DNA of 58,854 nucleotides. It comes from Methanoculleus sp. MH98A. Lineage in GTDB: Archaea > Halobacteriota > Methanomicrobia > Methanomicrobiales > Methanoculleaceae. Numbering within the stretch: the stretch's first letter is position 1; every line of letters begins with the position of its first letter. A program made the translations under genes and the position numbers. Location of the stretch: contig NZ_JMIO01000013.1 of NCBI RefSeq assembly GCF_000691865.1, positions 1 through 58,854 of the forward strand. The letters are read 5' to 3'. Below, in pieces: positions 34,752-43,304 of the stretch. The notes under the pieces are model-generated. The model did not search any database, was not told the origin of the DNA, and was given only the letters and a program-made list of their open reading frames with translations.

Positions 34752-35239
34752 ACGGCACGGAATACACCTGCAGGGCCATCGGCGTCGCCCGGACGCCGTT
34801 CACCGACCCGGCCGCCACCCCCATCCAGGCGACCTTCGCCACCGCCCGCGGGACGGTGGAGGTCTACCCCGAATTCCGGGACGGTCTTGCGGCGCTCGCG
34901 GGGTTCTCCCACCTCATCCTCATCTACCGGTTCCACCGGGCCGCCGGTGAAGAAATCGCCGAACGACCGCTCGTCGACGGCACCGAACCGCACGGCATCT
35001 TCGCCACCCGGCACTTCAACCGCCCGAACATGCTCGGGATATCGGTCGTCAGGCTTACCGGGATTGACGGCGCCACGCTCGCCGTCGAGGGCATCGACCT
35101 CCTGGACGGGACGCCGATCCTGGACATCAAGCCCTACATCCCGGCGTTCGACAGCCTTCCCGATGCTGCCTCAGGGTGGGTGACGCCGCAGCACGTCGAG
35201 CAGATCAAAAAACAGAGCGCGTCCTTCAGGGTAGATTAA
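34748..35239 (+). CDS. trmO: tRNA m6t6A37 methyltransferase TrmO (TsaA family)
   Basis: A 163-residue protein of the UPF0066/TsaA family, which methylates N6-threonylcarbamoyl-A37 of tRNA using S-adenosylmethionine. Signatures are AIGVARTPF, GFSHLILIYRFHRA near residue 53, and HGIFATRHFNRPNMLGISVVRL, followed by DLLDGTPILDIKPYIPAFD. It overlaps modA by 4 nt (ATGA) and lies 2 nt before the permease gene, so it is part of the molybdate/tungstate operon. In that setting a role beyond tRNA, for example in cofactor biology, is possible. Confidence 0.9.
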   Translation: MNGTEYTCRAIGVARTPFTDPAATPIQATFATARGTVEVYPEFRDGLAALAGFSHLILIYRFHRAAGEEIAERPLVDGTEPHGIFATRHFNRPNMLGISVVRLTGIDGATLAVEGIDLLDGTPILDIKPYIPAFDSLPDAASGWVTPQHVEQIKKQSASFRVD

Positions 35240-35241
35240 CT

Positions 35242-36054
35242 GTGTTCCCGAACCGGGCCGCTCTCCCCCGCCCCTCCCCGTTCAAGGCGATCTTTCTCGC
35301 CGTCTCGTTTTGCCTGATCGCCTACATGCTCGTCGTCATCGCCGGCCTCGTGGTCTATCCGCCGCTCCCGGCTCTCATCGAGAGCCTGCTCTCCCCCGAG
35401 ATCCTCTTTGCCGTCGAACTCTCGCTCGTCACCTCGGCGGTCTCTACCGCCTTCTGCGTCATCGCCGCCGTGCCGGTCGCCTACTCGCTCGCCCGGTTCT
35501 CGTTTCCCGGCAGAGGGGTGGCAAACACCATCTTCAACATCCCGCTCACCCTCCCGCCGCTCGTTGCGGGCGTGGCGCTGCTCATCTTCTACGGCCCCTC
35601 GACGTTCGGGAAGATGCTCTCGGAGTGGGGACTCGATGTCATCTACACCCCGCTCGGGATCGTCGTCGCCCAATTCTTCGTCAATCTCCCTTACATGGTG
35701 AGGGTCACACGCTCGGCCTTCGAGACGATCAACCCCCGCTACGAGCATGTTGCCCGGACGCTCGGGTGCACCGAGTGGGGCGCGTTCCGCCAGGTCACCC
35801 TTCCTCTCGCCAGAAGCGGCCTCATCGCAGGTCTGGTCATCACATGGTCGAAGTCCATCGGGGAGTTCGGCGCGGTTCTCATGCTCGCGGGGGCCACCCG
35901 GATGAAGACCGAGACCCTGCCCATCGCGCTTTTCCTGAACATGTCGACCGGGGATCTCGACCTTGCCGTCGCCGCGTCCGTCATCCTGATCGCCATATCG
36001 GTGATCTCACTCGCGGTCTTTGAACGCTACACCGGCGGACGAGGGGTGTTCTAG
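35242..36054 (+). CDS. modB: molybdate/tungstate ABC transporter permease
   Basis: A 270-residue permease with about six membrane helices and the EAA loop RTLGCTEWGAFRQVTLPLARSGLIAG near residue 185, which docks to the ATPase. IPLTLPPLVAGVALL is typical of ModB/WtpB permeases. I start at GTG 35242, just after the trmO stop; a longer frame to 35176 overlaps trmO deeply. The stop abuts the GTG start of the ATPase gene. Confidence 0.9.
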   Translation: MFPNRAALPRPSPFKAIFLAVSFCLIAYMLVVIAGLVVYPPLPALIESLLSPEILFAVELSLVTSAVSTAFCVIAAVPVAYSLARFSFPGRGVANTIFNIPLTLPPLVAGVALLIFYGPSTFGKMLSEWGLDVIYTPLGIVVAQFFVNLPYMVRVTRSAFETINPRYEHVARTLGCTEWGAFRQVTLPLARSGLIAGLVITWSKSIGEFGAVLMLAGATRMKTETLPIALFLNMSTGDLDLAVAASVILIAISVISLAVFERYTGGRGVF

Positions 36055-37104
36055 GTGCTCAGGATCGCCGGGCTCGCCAAACGTCTCGGGGACTTCGCTC
36101 TCGACGGCGTGGATATGACCGTCGACGACGGCGAGTACTTCGTCGTCCTCGGCCCGACCGGCGCGGGAAAGACCATCCTCCTCGAGACCCTGGCAGGGAT
36201 ATACTCCCCGGACGCCGGAACGATCGATCTGGACGGCCTTGATATCACCCGCACCGACCCGAAAGACCGGGGGATCGGCATGGTCTACCAGGACTACATG
36301 CTCTTTCCCCACCTCACCGTCGGGGAGAACATCGGGTTCGGCCTCAAGCAGAGGAAGACCGATCCCGCCCGCATCAGGGAGAGCGTGCAGGAGACCGCGG
36401 CCCTCCTCGGGATCGGGCATCTCCTGGATCGGACGACGGGGACGCTCTCCGGCGGCGAGCAGCAGCGGGCGGCGATAGCCCGGGCGCTCGTCCTCCGGCC
36501 CCGCGTCCTGCTCCTCGACGAACCGCTCTCGGCGCTCGACACCGTCACCCGGGAACGGCTCCGGAGGGAACTGAAGGCGATCCACCGGACGACCGAAACG
36601 ACGGTCATCCACATCACCCACCATTTCGAGGATATATTCGCCCTTGCCGACCGGGTGGCGGTGATGCAGGACGGCAGGATCGTCCAGACGGGCACGCCTG
36701 ATGAGGTCTTCCGGAAACCTGCCACCGAGTTCGTCGCCGCCTTCACCGGCATGGAAAACGTCTACTGCGGGGTTTCCAGGGTCCGGGACGGGGAAGCGGC
36801 GATCGACCTCGGGGAGATCGTCGTCCGGACTGTCACCGCGATCGAGGGCGACGTCTGCGTCGGCATCCGGCCTGAGGAGGTGATCCTCTCCCGCCGGCCG
36901 TTCGAGTCGAGCGCCGCAAACACCTTCCCGGGCACGGTGATAGAGATCCGGCAGAACGGAATGTTTTCACGGGTCGTCGTGGATACGGGACTGCTTTTCG
37001 TCGCCGTCCTGACCCGGCAGAGCGTCGCTCGCCTGGGCCTCGTCGAGGGCGAGCCGGCCAACGTCACCTTCAAGGCCTCCGCGGTCCACGTCTTCAAGCG
37101 GTAG
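36055..37104 (+). CDS. modC: molybdate/tungstate ABC transporter ATP-binding protein
   Basis: A 349-residue ATPase. Walker A is GPTGAGKT near residue 33, Q-loop YQDYMLFPHLTV near 80, signature LSGGEQQRAAIARAL near 127, Walker B VLLLDEPLSALD near 148 and the switch His in HITHHFED. Residues about 230-349 form a C-terminal regulatory region with a TOBE-type stretch (ANTFPGTVIEIRQNGMFSRVVVDTGLLFVAVLT) that may sense the oxyanion. Start is GTG, immediately after the permease stop. Confidence 0.93.
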   Translation: MLRIAGLAKRLGDFALDGVDMTVDDGEYFVVLGPTGAGKTILLETLAGIYSPDAGTIDLDGLDITRTDPKDRGIGMVYQDYMLFPHLTVGENIGFGLKQRKTDPARIRESVQETAALLGIGHLLDRTTGTLSGGEQQRAAIARALVLRPRVLLLDEPLSALDTVTRERLRRELKAIHRTTETTVIHITHHFEDIFALADRVAVMQDGRIVQTGTPDEVFRKPATEFVAAFTGMENVYCGVSRVRDGEAAIDLGEIVVRTVTAIEGDVCVGIRPEEVILSRRPFESSAANTFPGTVIEIRQNGMFSRVVVDTGLLFVAVLTRQSVARLGLVEGEPANVTFKASAVHVFKR

Positions 37105-37138
37105 TATTTATCCGGTCCCCCGGCGCAGGGGCGAGCCG

Positions 37139-37660
37139 ATGAATGCCGACGATATCCGGGAAGAACTCGTCTTTGCCGCCCGGGAGGCCGCCCTCGCCGA
37201 GCGGTTCGGGATACCCGCCGACGCGCTCGTCCCCCTTCTTTTCTCGCTCCGTTACGGGGGTGACTGGAGCTACGCCGCGGAGGGGCTCACCGCGATATCG
37301 GCGGTGAAGAAAACCACGGTCTACGATGATGAACGGCTGATAGGTTACTCGCTTGAGGAGATCTTCCTCTTCGTCGACCCGGTACTCCTGCACCGGGAGG
37401 GAACCGTCTACCGGCTGGAGAAGTGCGGCAGCGCTCCCGCGCGGCTGCTCGTAAAACGGCCCTACCGGGTACGGCTCGGCGCCCGCCGGGTCATCAGGGC
37501 GACCGTTCACCCGCTCGAGAGGACGATCCGGGCCGAAGACCTCGATGCCGCAGAGATGGAGTTCTCTGGCTCCACCGCCTGCGGGATCGACCACGAGATG
37601 GAGCACCTCGCCGGGCGCGAGATCCGCGGGGAGGGGCTCCGGACCTTCCGGTTCGGGTGA
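37139..37660 (+). CDS. divergent peptide-deformylase-like metalloprotein
   Basis: A 173-residue protein, the size of peptide deformylase, with all three PDF landmarks in order. Motif 1-like SYAAEGLTAISAVKKTTVYDD (residues about 44-64, cf. GxGxAAxQ) comes first. Then FVDPVLLHREG and LEKCGSAPARLLVKRPYRV (about 94-115), corresponding to EGCLS with the metal-binding Cys. Last is CGIDHEMEHLAGREI (about 152-166), the HExxH of QHExDHLxG. The catalytic Gln of motif 1 seems replaced. Archaea do not formylate initiator Met, so the substrate must be something else. It lies 34 nt after modC on the same strand; co-transcription is possible. Confidence 0.6.
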   Translation: MNADDIREELVFAAREAALAERFGIPADALVPLLFSLRYGGDWSYAAEGLTAISAVKKTTVYDDERLIGYSLEEIFLFVDPVLLHREGTVYRLEKCGSAPARLLVKRPYRVRLGARRVIRATVHPLERTIRAEDLDAAEMEFSGSTACGIDHEMEHLAGREIRGEGLRTFRFG

Positions 37661-37765
37661 GGAAGTTTGTGCGGCCGGGAGAATAGAACGCCATATAACG
37701 CTCTCGTACGACCACACCCCTAAAAGGGAAGATGTGTTGTGGGGAGGCCGGCCCCGAACCGCCCC

Positions 37766-37924
37766 TTACACCTTCCGAAACAGGTTCTTCTCCGCACCGC
37801 ACCGGGAGCATGCCCAGGTTTCGGGCAGGTCTCCAAACTCCGTGCGGGCCTCGATCCCCTGGCCGGGCTCGCCGGCCCTGGGGTTGTAGACGTAGCCGCA
37901 GAGTCCGCACCGGTATGAATCCAT
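37766..37924 (-). CDS. rubredoxin
   Basis: A 52-residue iron-sulfur electron carrier. The two metal loops are CGLCGYVYNP (Cys6, Cys9) and CSRCGAEKNLF (Cys39, Cys42), with the expected aromatic residues (YVY, LPETWAC). Start ATG 37924 follows AGGAG; a second ATG at 37927 is adjacent. It is one of two similar rubredoxins 0.3 kb apart on the same strand. Confidence 0.9.
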   Translation of the reverse strand: MDSYRCGLCGYVYNPRAGEPGQGIEARTEFGDLPETWACSRCGAEKNLFRKV

Positions 37925-38216
37925 CATCTCCTTCACCTCACCGCCCCGACCGGCCGCAACGTCGACCGGGGCACGGCCACCATGTACCCTCTGAGTGATA
38001 AGTACTCCGGTCAGGAGATCGGGAGATGGGGTTTTCCGTCGGCAAGCCCATCGGGGACGACCGGTACGGTGAAACGGCCGGCATACTGCCCCCCGGGCGA
38101 ATCGCTCTTCGAGGCGGAGGAACCGTAGCCCTTCCGGTTCAGGCGAGAGAGCGATACGCTAAACGGCGCGCGTAACCAGAAGAAAAGACCGGATCCGGTC
38201 AGGAACGGCTCTCTCC

Positions 38217-38375
38217 TTACACCTTCTTAAACCGGCTCTTCGGCGCACCGCACCGGGGGCATTTCCAGGTCTCGGGCAGGTCTTCAAAAGCCGTGCCGGG
38301 CTTGACGCCGTGGTCGGTGTCGCCAATTGCCGGGAAGTAGACGTAGCCGCACAGAGTGCACCGGTATGAATCCAT
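38217..38375 (-). CDS. rubredoxin (paralogue)
   Basis: A 52-residue protein with the same length and start as its neighbour (both begin MDSYRC). Loops are [10 protein letters not shown] and [11 protein letters not shown], and the spacer is more acidic and His-containing ([14 protein letters not shown]). It fits canonical rubredoxin slightly better than the first copy. The upstream flanks of the two genes are also alike (CTTCACCTC, then a stretch ending GATAAG(C/T)(A/G)CTCCGGTCA), showing that a unit larger than the gene was duplicated. Rubredoxins often serve rubrerythrin or flavoprotein oxygen reductases; none is adjacent. Confidence 0.92.
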   Translation of the reverse strand: MDSYRCTLCGYVYFPAIGDTDHGVKPGTAFEDLPETWKCPRCGAPKSRFKKV

Positions 38376-38460
38376 TGCTTCTTCACCTCTCCGCCCACCG
38401 ACCGCGAGGACGGCAGGACATACGATCCCTCATACTCCCTCGTGAGGATAAGCGCTCCGG

Positions 38461-40074
38461 TCACGACACCGGGAAGAGGAGCTCTTTCCCCGTGCAGCCG
38501 TCGAGGACGATCGAGCGTTCTCCCCGCTCCGAGGCGAACCGGATCAGGTAGACCGGGTAGTAGATCGTCTCGAACCCGACGATCTCCGCCGTTGGTTCGA
38601 GCCCTTTGAGAATCGTCCGGAGCGACGACTCCGTGACCTTCGCCTCGAGGGGCTTCTCCCGGAGCGACTCCATCGGGGGGTCCGCTCCCTGCCTGAGGGA
38701 GGAGAGCGCCGGGACATCCGCCGCAAGCAGGGGCACGTAGACCTTCGTGTCGCCCACCGTCTTCATCTCCGTGATGAGTTTCACATCGGCAAGGCTCTTC
38801 ATCGCCTTCTTCACCACGCCGGGCGCAAGGTGGGTATCGGCCTCGATCTCGGTCAGGGTCGAGCCGCCGTTCGCGAGCCCGGCAACGATCTTCACCGCGG
38901 CCTCGTCGAGTCCCAGGAGCTCCGAGAACCCCGGCCTGATCTTCATCCCCCGATCCACCTCGATGATACAGCCGGTACAGCCGTCGAGGACAAACGAAGC
39001 AGTTCTCGTCGATTTCCGGAGAAGTCCGCCGATGTAGCGGACCTCCACCCGGTGGAGCGGGCGGTAGATCCGTTCTCCCGAGACTATCCGTTCTTCGGGT
39101 TCGAGGATCCGGTACCGGCGTTTCCGTTTGGCCTTCGCGATATCGAGCGCTTCCTCGCGGAGCAGCACCGGGATCACCGCATTCTCGACCGCGGGCGGAA
39201 CCTCCGGCTCTTCCAGGGAGGTATCCTCAGGAGCGCAGGGTTCGGCGCGGACCGGTTCCGCCCGGGAAGGCCTGGCAGGCTTGACCGGCTCAACCGGTTC
39301 TGCGGGCACGAGTTTGGGCGTCAGCCCCCGGTGTTCGCACAGCCGGGCTCCAAAGCGCATCTTCGTCGCATTCTCCCTTGAGAGTTTGCCCATCACGAAG
39401 AACTCCCCCGGCTCGAGATCCGCGAGCTCTCCAGCCTCCTTCCGGGACGAGAAGAAGAGACTGACCGCTTTCAAGTCGTTCTCGATCGAGAGCTTCCCGA
39501 GGATCTGGCTGTTGCACTGCGAGAGGACGTTCTTCGTCACGAGCGACGGCCGCTGGGTCGCGACCAGGAGGCCGAGTCCGCGCTTGCGCCCCCGGCGGGA
39601 GATCTCCTCGATCTTCTTGATGGATTCCCCCGACTGGGGAATGAACTTGTCCGCCTCCTCCACGATCAGCAGGAACGGCTGCTTTAACTCGCTCTCAAGG
39701 TCGTAGAGGACTTCCGCAAGGTAGGACACCCGTTCCTGCATGTCGGCTTCCGAGACATCGAAGATCACCGCCGTCCGGGAGCAGATCGCGTTCTGCATCA
39801 GTTCCCGGAGGTTCACCTGTCCGATATCCACGTCGCAGTCGTCGGTGGAACCAATCCAGAGGAGGGGGAACCGGTCCCTGAGCGAGAAGTACTCCCCCTC
39901 CGTATCGATGAGGCAGAACCCTACCCGTGCCTGCAGGAGCTGCTCGCAGAGAACCGCGATGCCCCAGCTCTTCCCGGCACCCGACTGCGCGATGACACAG
40001 GTCCTGCCCGTGACGAGTTCCTGGGCGTCGATGGCGACGTCGCGGTCGCCGTCCTTTCCGATTACGATCTCCAT
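38461..40074 (-). CDS. HerA-like (DUF87) P-loop ATPase with winged-helix region
   Basis: A 537-residue protein. Walker A AQSGAGKSWGIAVL is near residue 30 and Walker B LLIVEEADKF near 133, followed by GRKRGLGLLVATQRPSLV, as in HerA/FtsK-type motors. A Pro/Glu/Ala-rich linker (about 250-300) joins a C-terminal half with a winged-helix-like stretch (STLTEIEADTHLAPGVVKKAMKSLADVKLI). That stretch is flanked by two copies of a motif ending LDGCTG (SFVLDGCTGCIIEV and SIVLDGCTGKELL). It may move or bind DNA or regulate repair; no NurA gene is adjacent, so it is not the standard HerA-NurA pair. Confidence 0.78.
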   Translation of the reverse strand: MEIVIGKDGDRDVAIDAQELVTGRTCVIAQSGAGKSWGIAVLCEQLLQARVGFCLIDTEGEYFSLRDRFPLLWIGSTDDCDVDIGQVNLRELMQNAICSRTAVIFDVSEADMQERVSYLAEVLYDLESELKQPFLLIVEEADKFIPQSGESIKKIEEISRRGRKRGLGLLVATQRPSLVTKNVLSQCNSQILGKLSIENDLKAVSLFFSSRKEAGELADLEPGEFFVMGKLSRENATKMRFGARLCEHRGLTPKLVPAEPVEPVKPARPSRAEPVRAEPCAPEDTSLEEPEVPPAVENAVIPVLLREEALDIAKAKRKRRYRILEPEERIVSGERIYRPLHRVEVRYIGGLLRKSTRTASFVLDGCTGCIIEVDRGMKIRPGFSELLGLDEAAVKIVAGLANGGSTLTEIEADTHLAPGVVKKAMKSLADVKLITEMKTVGDTKVYVPLLAADVPALSSLRQGADPPMESLREKPLEAKVTESSLRTILKGLEPTAEIVGFETIYYPVYLIRFASERGERSIVLDGCTGKELLFPVS

Positions 40075-40161
40075 CAGTTCAAGAAGATCACAGGACGGCG
40101 AGAGGTTTAACGCTTCCTTTTCGTTTCAGTGATATTTGTTCGGGGGATCGGGCACCTCTCG

Positions 40162-41537
40162 TCAGCATTTGTTCCTGCGGAGCGAGAGGAGGACCCCGAA
40201 AGCCGAGAGAACCGCAAAGGCGAGGAAGATCAGCCGCAGGCTCGCGAGGAACTCAGGGAATATCGCCGGGGTAACGGTCGTCGACCCCATGATGACCGCA
40301 AAGACCACGAGAACCGCCCCCATGCTCAGCATCATCCCGAGCGACCGCATCATGGCCACCATCGCCGACGCGCTTCCGTAGTAGCGTTTCTCCACGCAGC
40401 CCATGATGGCGGTGGTGTTCGGGGACGAGAAGATCCCGAGCCCCACGCCCAGCAGCACCAGGAGGGCGAGGATCGCGGCGATCGGCGTCGTCTCGCCGAG
40501 CAGCGAGAAGCCGAAGAGGCCCACGGCCGTAATCCCCATCCCCACCGAAGCGACGAGCCCGGGCTGCATCCGGTCGGCCAGGCGGCCCGCCGCCGGGGCG
40601 ACGAAGACCTGGACGATCGGCTGGAGGAGGAGGAGGGTGCCCGCGGCGACGGGTTCGTAGCCCCGGATGTACTGGAGGTAGAGGGAGAGGAGGAACCCGA
40701 CCGCGAACGTTGCGCTGTAGTTGATCAGGGCGGCGGCGTTCGAGGCGGCAAAGACCCGGTTCTTCTCGAGAAGCGTGACCGGGAGAAGCGGGTTTTGGCG
40801 GCCGCGCTCCACCCGGAAGAAGACCGCCCCGAGCACCAGGCCGCCGCGAGGAGCGTTGCGCCGGTCGGGGTGGTCACCCAGGCCAGGCCCAGGAAGAGGC
40901 AGAGGATCAGGGCGGAGGAGAGGATCAGACCCGCGACGTCGAAGTGCTCCCGCTGCCGCTCGTTTAAGAACGCCGGGAACTTTCCGGCGTAGAAGAGGAC
41001 CGGGACGGCGAGGAGCGCGGTCACGATGAAGATGCTCCGCCAGCCGAGGAACTGGGTCAGGGCGCCCCCAAGGAACGGCCCGAGCGAGAGCCCGGCGTAG
41101 ACCGCCGTCGTATTCAGCCCGATCGCGTAGCCTCGCTCGCCGGGCGGGTAGAGGTGGGTGATCAGGGCCACGCTGTTTGCGTAGATCATGGCGCCGCCCA
41201 TACCCTGGATGAACCGACAGACGAGGAGGAGATCCATCGTGGGCGTGAGGATGGTGAGGAGCGACCCGGCGGTATAGACCACGATCCCGGCTAAAAAGAC
41301 GGTGACCTTCCCCCGCGAGTCGCCGAGCCTCCCTGCCGGGAGGAGGAAGATGACCGATGCGAGGAGATAGGCGCTCGTGACCCAGGCAAGCGTGGCGGCG
41401 TCGGCGGAGAACTCCCCGCCGATGGCGGGCAGGGCGAGGTTGATGGCGGAGCCCGTGAAGGGGTTTAAAAACGTGGCGACGGTGACCAGTATGAGGATGA
41501 ACCTTCGCGAATACGATTTGCTCTCTTCCTGCTCCAC
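40162..41537 (-). CDS. MFS multidrug-type transporter (DHA2-like), one-base frameshift
   Basis: A major-facilitator exporter. The first part (MEQEESKSYSRRFILILVTVATFLNPFTGSAINLALPAIG... to TPTGATLLAAA) has the DHA2 motifs GRLGDSRGKVTVFLAG and LGLSLGPFLGGALTQFLGWRSIF. The rest (GLVLGAVFFRVERGRQNPLLPV... to LSLRRNKC) lies in another frame from about 40843, where one C seems lost from GCGGCCGGCCTGG. Repaired it is about 458 residues with 12-14 helices. Start is GTG 41537 with GAGGG upstream. It is divergent from a second MFS gene. The substrate cannot be predicted. Confidence 0.85.
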
Positions 41538-41668
41538 GGTATCCCTCGTGCCCCTGAAACATCCCGATCCTGCCCCGGGTATGCGTGATTAAGTGTTCGC
41601 GGCGAGCGCAGATAAGAGCACTGCCGCCGCCCGCGGATTACTTTAATGAGAACGGCACCGGAGAGAGT

Positions 41669-42883
41669 ATGCCCGACCCTCCCCCCGAGACCCGACAGGA
41701 TCTCCGCGATCTCTCGATCCGGCTCATCCTGCTCCTCGGCGCGGCAAGCCTCTGCGGGAGCCTCGTCTCGAACGGCGCCAGGAGCGTCACCGGCCCTTAC
41801 ATCCTCCTCCTCGGGGGAAGCGCGGCAATCGTCGGGCTGGTCGCCGGAGCCGGCGAGTTCATCGGGTATGCCCTGCGTTCGGCCACCGGCATCTACGTCG
41901 GCAAAAACCACCGATACTGGAAGGCGGCGACGGCCGGCTACGGCCTGCTCGCCGCCATCCCGCTCCTTGCCGTCGCCGGACGGTGGGAGACTGCCGCCGT
42001 TCTCATCATCGCCGAACGGATAGGAAAGGCCGTCCGGACACCGGCGCGCGACACGATCCTCTCTCACGCGACGACGGCCGTCGGGAGAGGGTGGGGATTC
42101 GGCGTCCACAAGGCGCTCGACCAGGTCGGTGCGGTCGCCGGCCCGCTGGTCATGGCCGCCGCCCTGGCCGTCACCGGCGGCTACGGCGTGGGGTTCCTCC
42201 TGCTCGGGATTCCTCTCGCCGGTGTTGCAGTCGCTCTCTTCCTCGCGCAATCGGAGGTGCCGAGACCGGGACGCCTGGAAGGAATGGGGGAAGGGGACAG
42301 GGACAACCTGCCCGGGATCGTGCCGTATGCCGCGTTCGTATTCCTCGGGATGGCCGGGTTTGCCAGTTTCCCGCTTATCTCCTTCCACTTAAAAGCCCAA
42401 TCGATCGTCCCCGACGCCGCCATCCCTCTCTTTTACGCCGCCGCGATGACGGTCTCGGTTGCCGTGGCGCTGCTCGTCGGGCGGGTCTTCGACCGCATCG
42501 GCACCCATATCCTCCTCGCCATCCCGGCCCTCAGCATCGCGACGGTCGTGCTCGCCTTCTCGCCCGAACCGGGCGCGGCAGTCGCGGGAGCGCTCGCCTG
42601 GGGAGCCGGGATCGGGATCTTCGAGCCTGTTCTCCGGGCGTCGATCGCGGAGTCCACGGCGCTCGACCGGAGGGGGAAGGTCTACGGGAACGTGAGCGCG
42701 GTCTTCGGGACGGCGTGGTTCGTGGGGAGTGCCGTGATGGGCGTCCTCTACGACGTATCGATCGGGCATATCGTCGCCTACGTCGTCGTCGTCGAGGCCG
42801 CGGCGGTCGCCGCCTATCTCTGGATGTACCGCTCCCGGATCGTGGTGAGGCTCCAGGAGGGGCTCGGGGAGATCATCCCGTAA
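41669..42883 (+). CDS. MFS transporter
   Basis: A 404-residue membrane protein with about 12 hydrophobic segments. Characteristic pieces are SVTGPYILLLGGSAAIVGLVAGAGEFIGYALRS near the N-terminus and IAERIGKAVRTPARDTILSHAT (residues about 115-135), a loop seen in a group of small-molecule exporters, plus GRVFDRIGTHILLAI between helices 8 and 9. Start ATG 41669 has GGAG 5 nt upstream; the longer frame to 41585 has no such site. The substrate is unknown. It converges on and overlaps the next gene by 11 nt. Confidence 0.85.
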   Translation: MPDPPPETRQDLRDLSIRLILLLGAASLCGSLVSNGARSVTGPYILLLGGSAAIVGLVAGAGEFIGYALRSATGIYVGKNHRYWKAATAGYGLLAAIPLLAVAGRWETAAVLIIAERIGKAVRTPARDTILSHATTAVGRGWGFGVHKALDQVGAVAGPLVMAAALAVTGGYGVGFLLLGIPLAGVAVALFLAQSEVPRPGRLEGMGEGDRDNLPGIVPYAAFVFLGMAGFASFPLISFHLKAQSIVPDAAIPLFYAAAMTVSVAVALLVGRVFDRIGTHILLAIPALSIATVVLAFSPEPGAAVAGALAWGAGIGIFEPVLRASIAESTALDRRGKVYGNVSAVFGTAWFVGSAVMGVLYDVSIGHIVAYVVVVEAAAVAAYLWMYRSRIVVRLQEGLGEIIP

Positions 42884-43247
42884 CCCTGCGCCGCGACACC
42901 ATCCACGCTTTCAGCGCCCCCCCGATCGCACCGCCGACGGCGCCGAGGATGCCGAAGTAGAGGGCGAGGGCAAAGAGGAGAACGGCAACCCCGAGGCCGA
43001 TGAGGGTGCCGAGAGGGCCGAGGAGCGCCGTCCCGCCGACGACGGCGACGACCGAGAAGATCGCGGCGACGATGAGCCCGCCGAGGAGTCCGCCGAGCGC
43101 GCCCCGAACCGCTCCCGGGGACCCGAGGTAACCGCCGACGATCCCCCCGGCGATCGGACCCCCTACCGGGAAGAACGGGCTGACAAAAAGCATGAATACG
43201 AGGCCTACGAGCGTGGAGAGCCAGAAGGGACCATTATTTTCCGCCAA
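42873..43247 (-). CDS. DUF5518 membrane protein
   Basis: A 124-residue protein with four hydrophobic segments and the glycine-rich pattern GGPIAGGIVGGYLGSPGAVRGALGGLLGGLIVAAI typical of archaeal DUF5518 proteins. Many methanogens and haloarchaea have multi-copy genes of this kind with unknown role. It is the first of two tandem copies. A short basic tail, WMVSRRRVTG, lies at the C-terminus. Confidence 0.75.
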   Translation of the reverse strand: MAENNGPFWLSTLVGLVFMLFVSPFFPVGGPIAGGIVGGYLGSPGAVRGALGGLLGGLIVAAIFSVVAVVGGTALLGPLGTLIGLGVAVLLFALALYFGILGAVGGAIGGALKAWMVSRRRVTG

Positions 43248-43304
43248 TCGCTCCTCCGAAACGAGAAGAGCCGGGGAGAAGGCCCCCCGGCGTTCGACCT
43301 CCGA

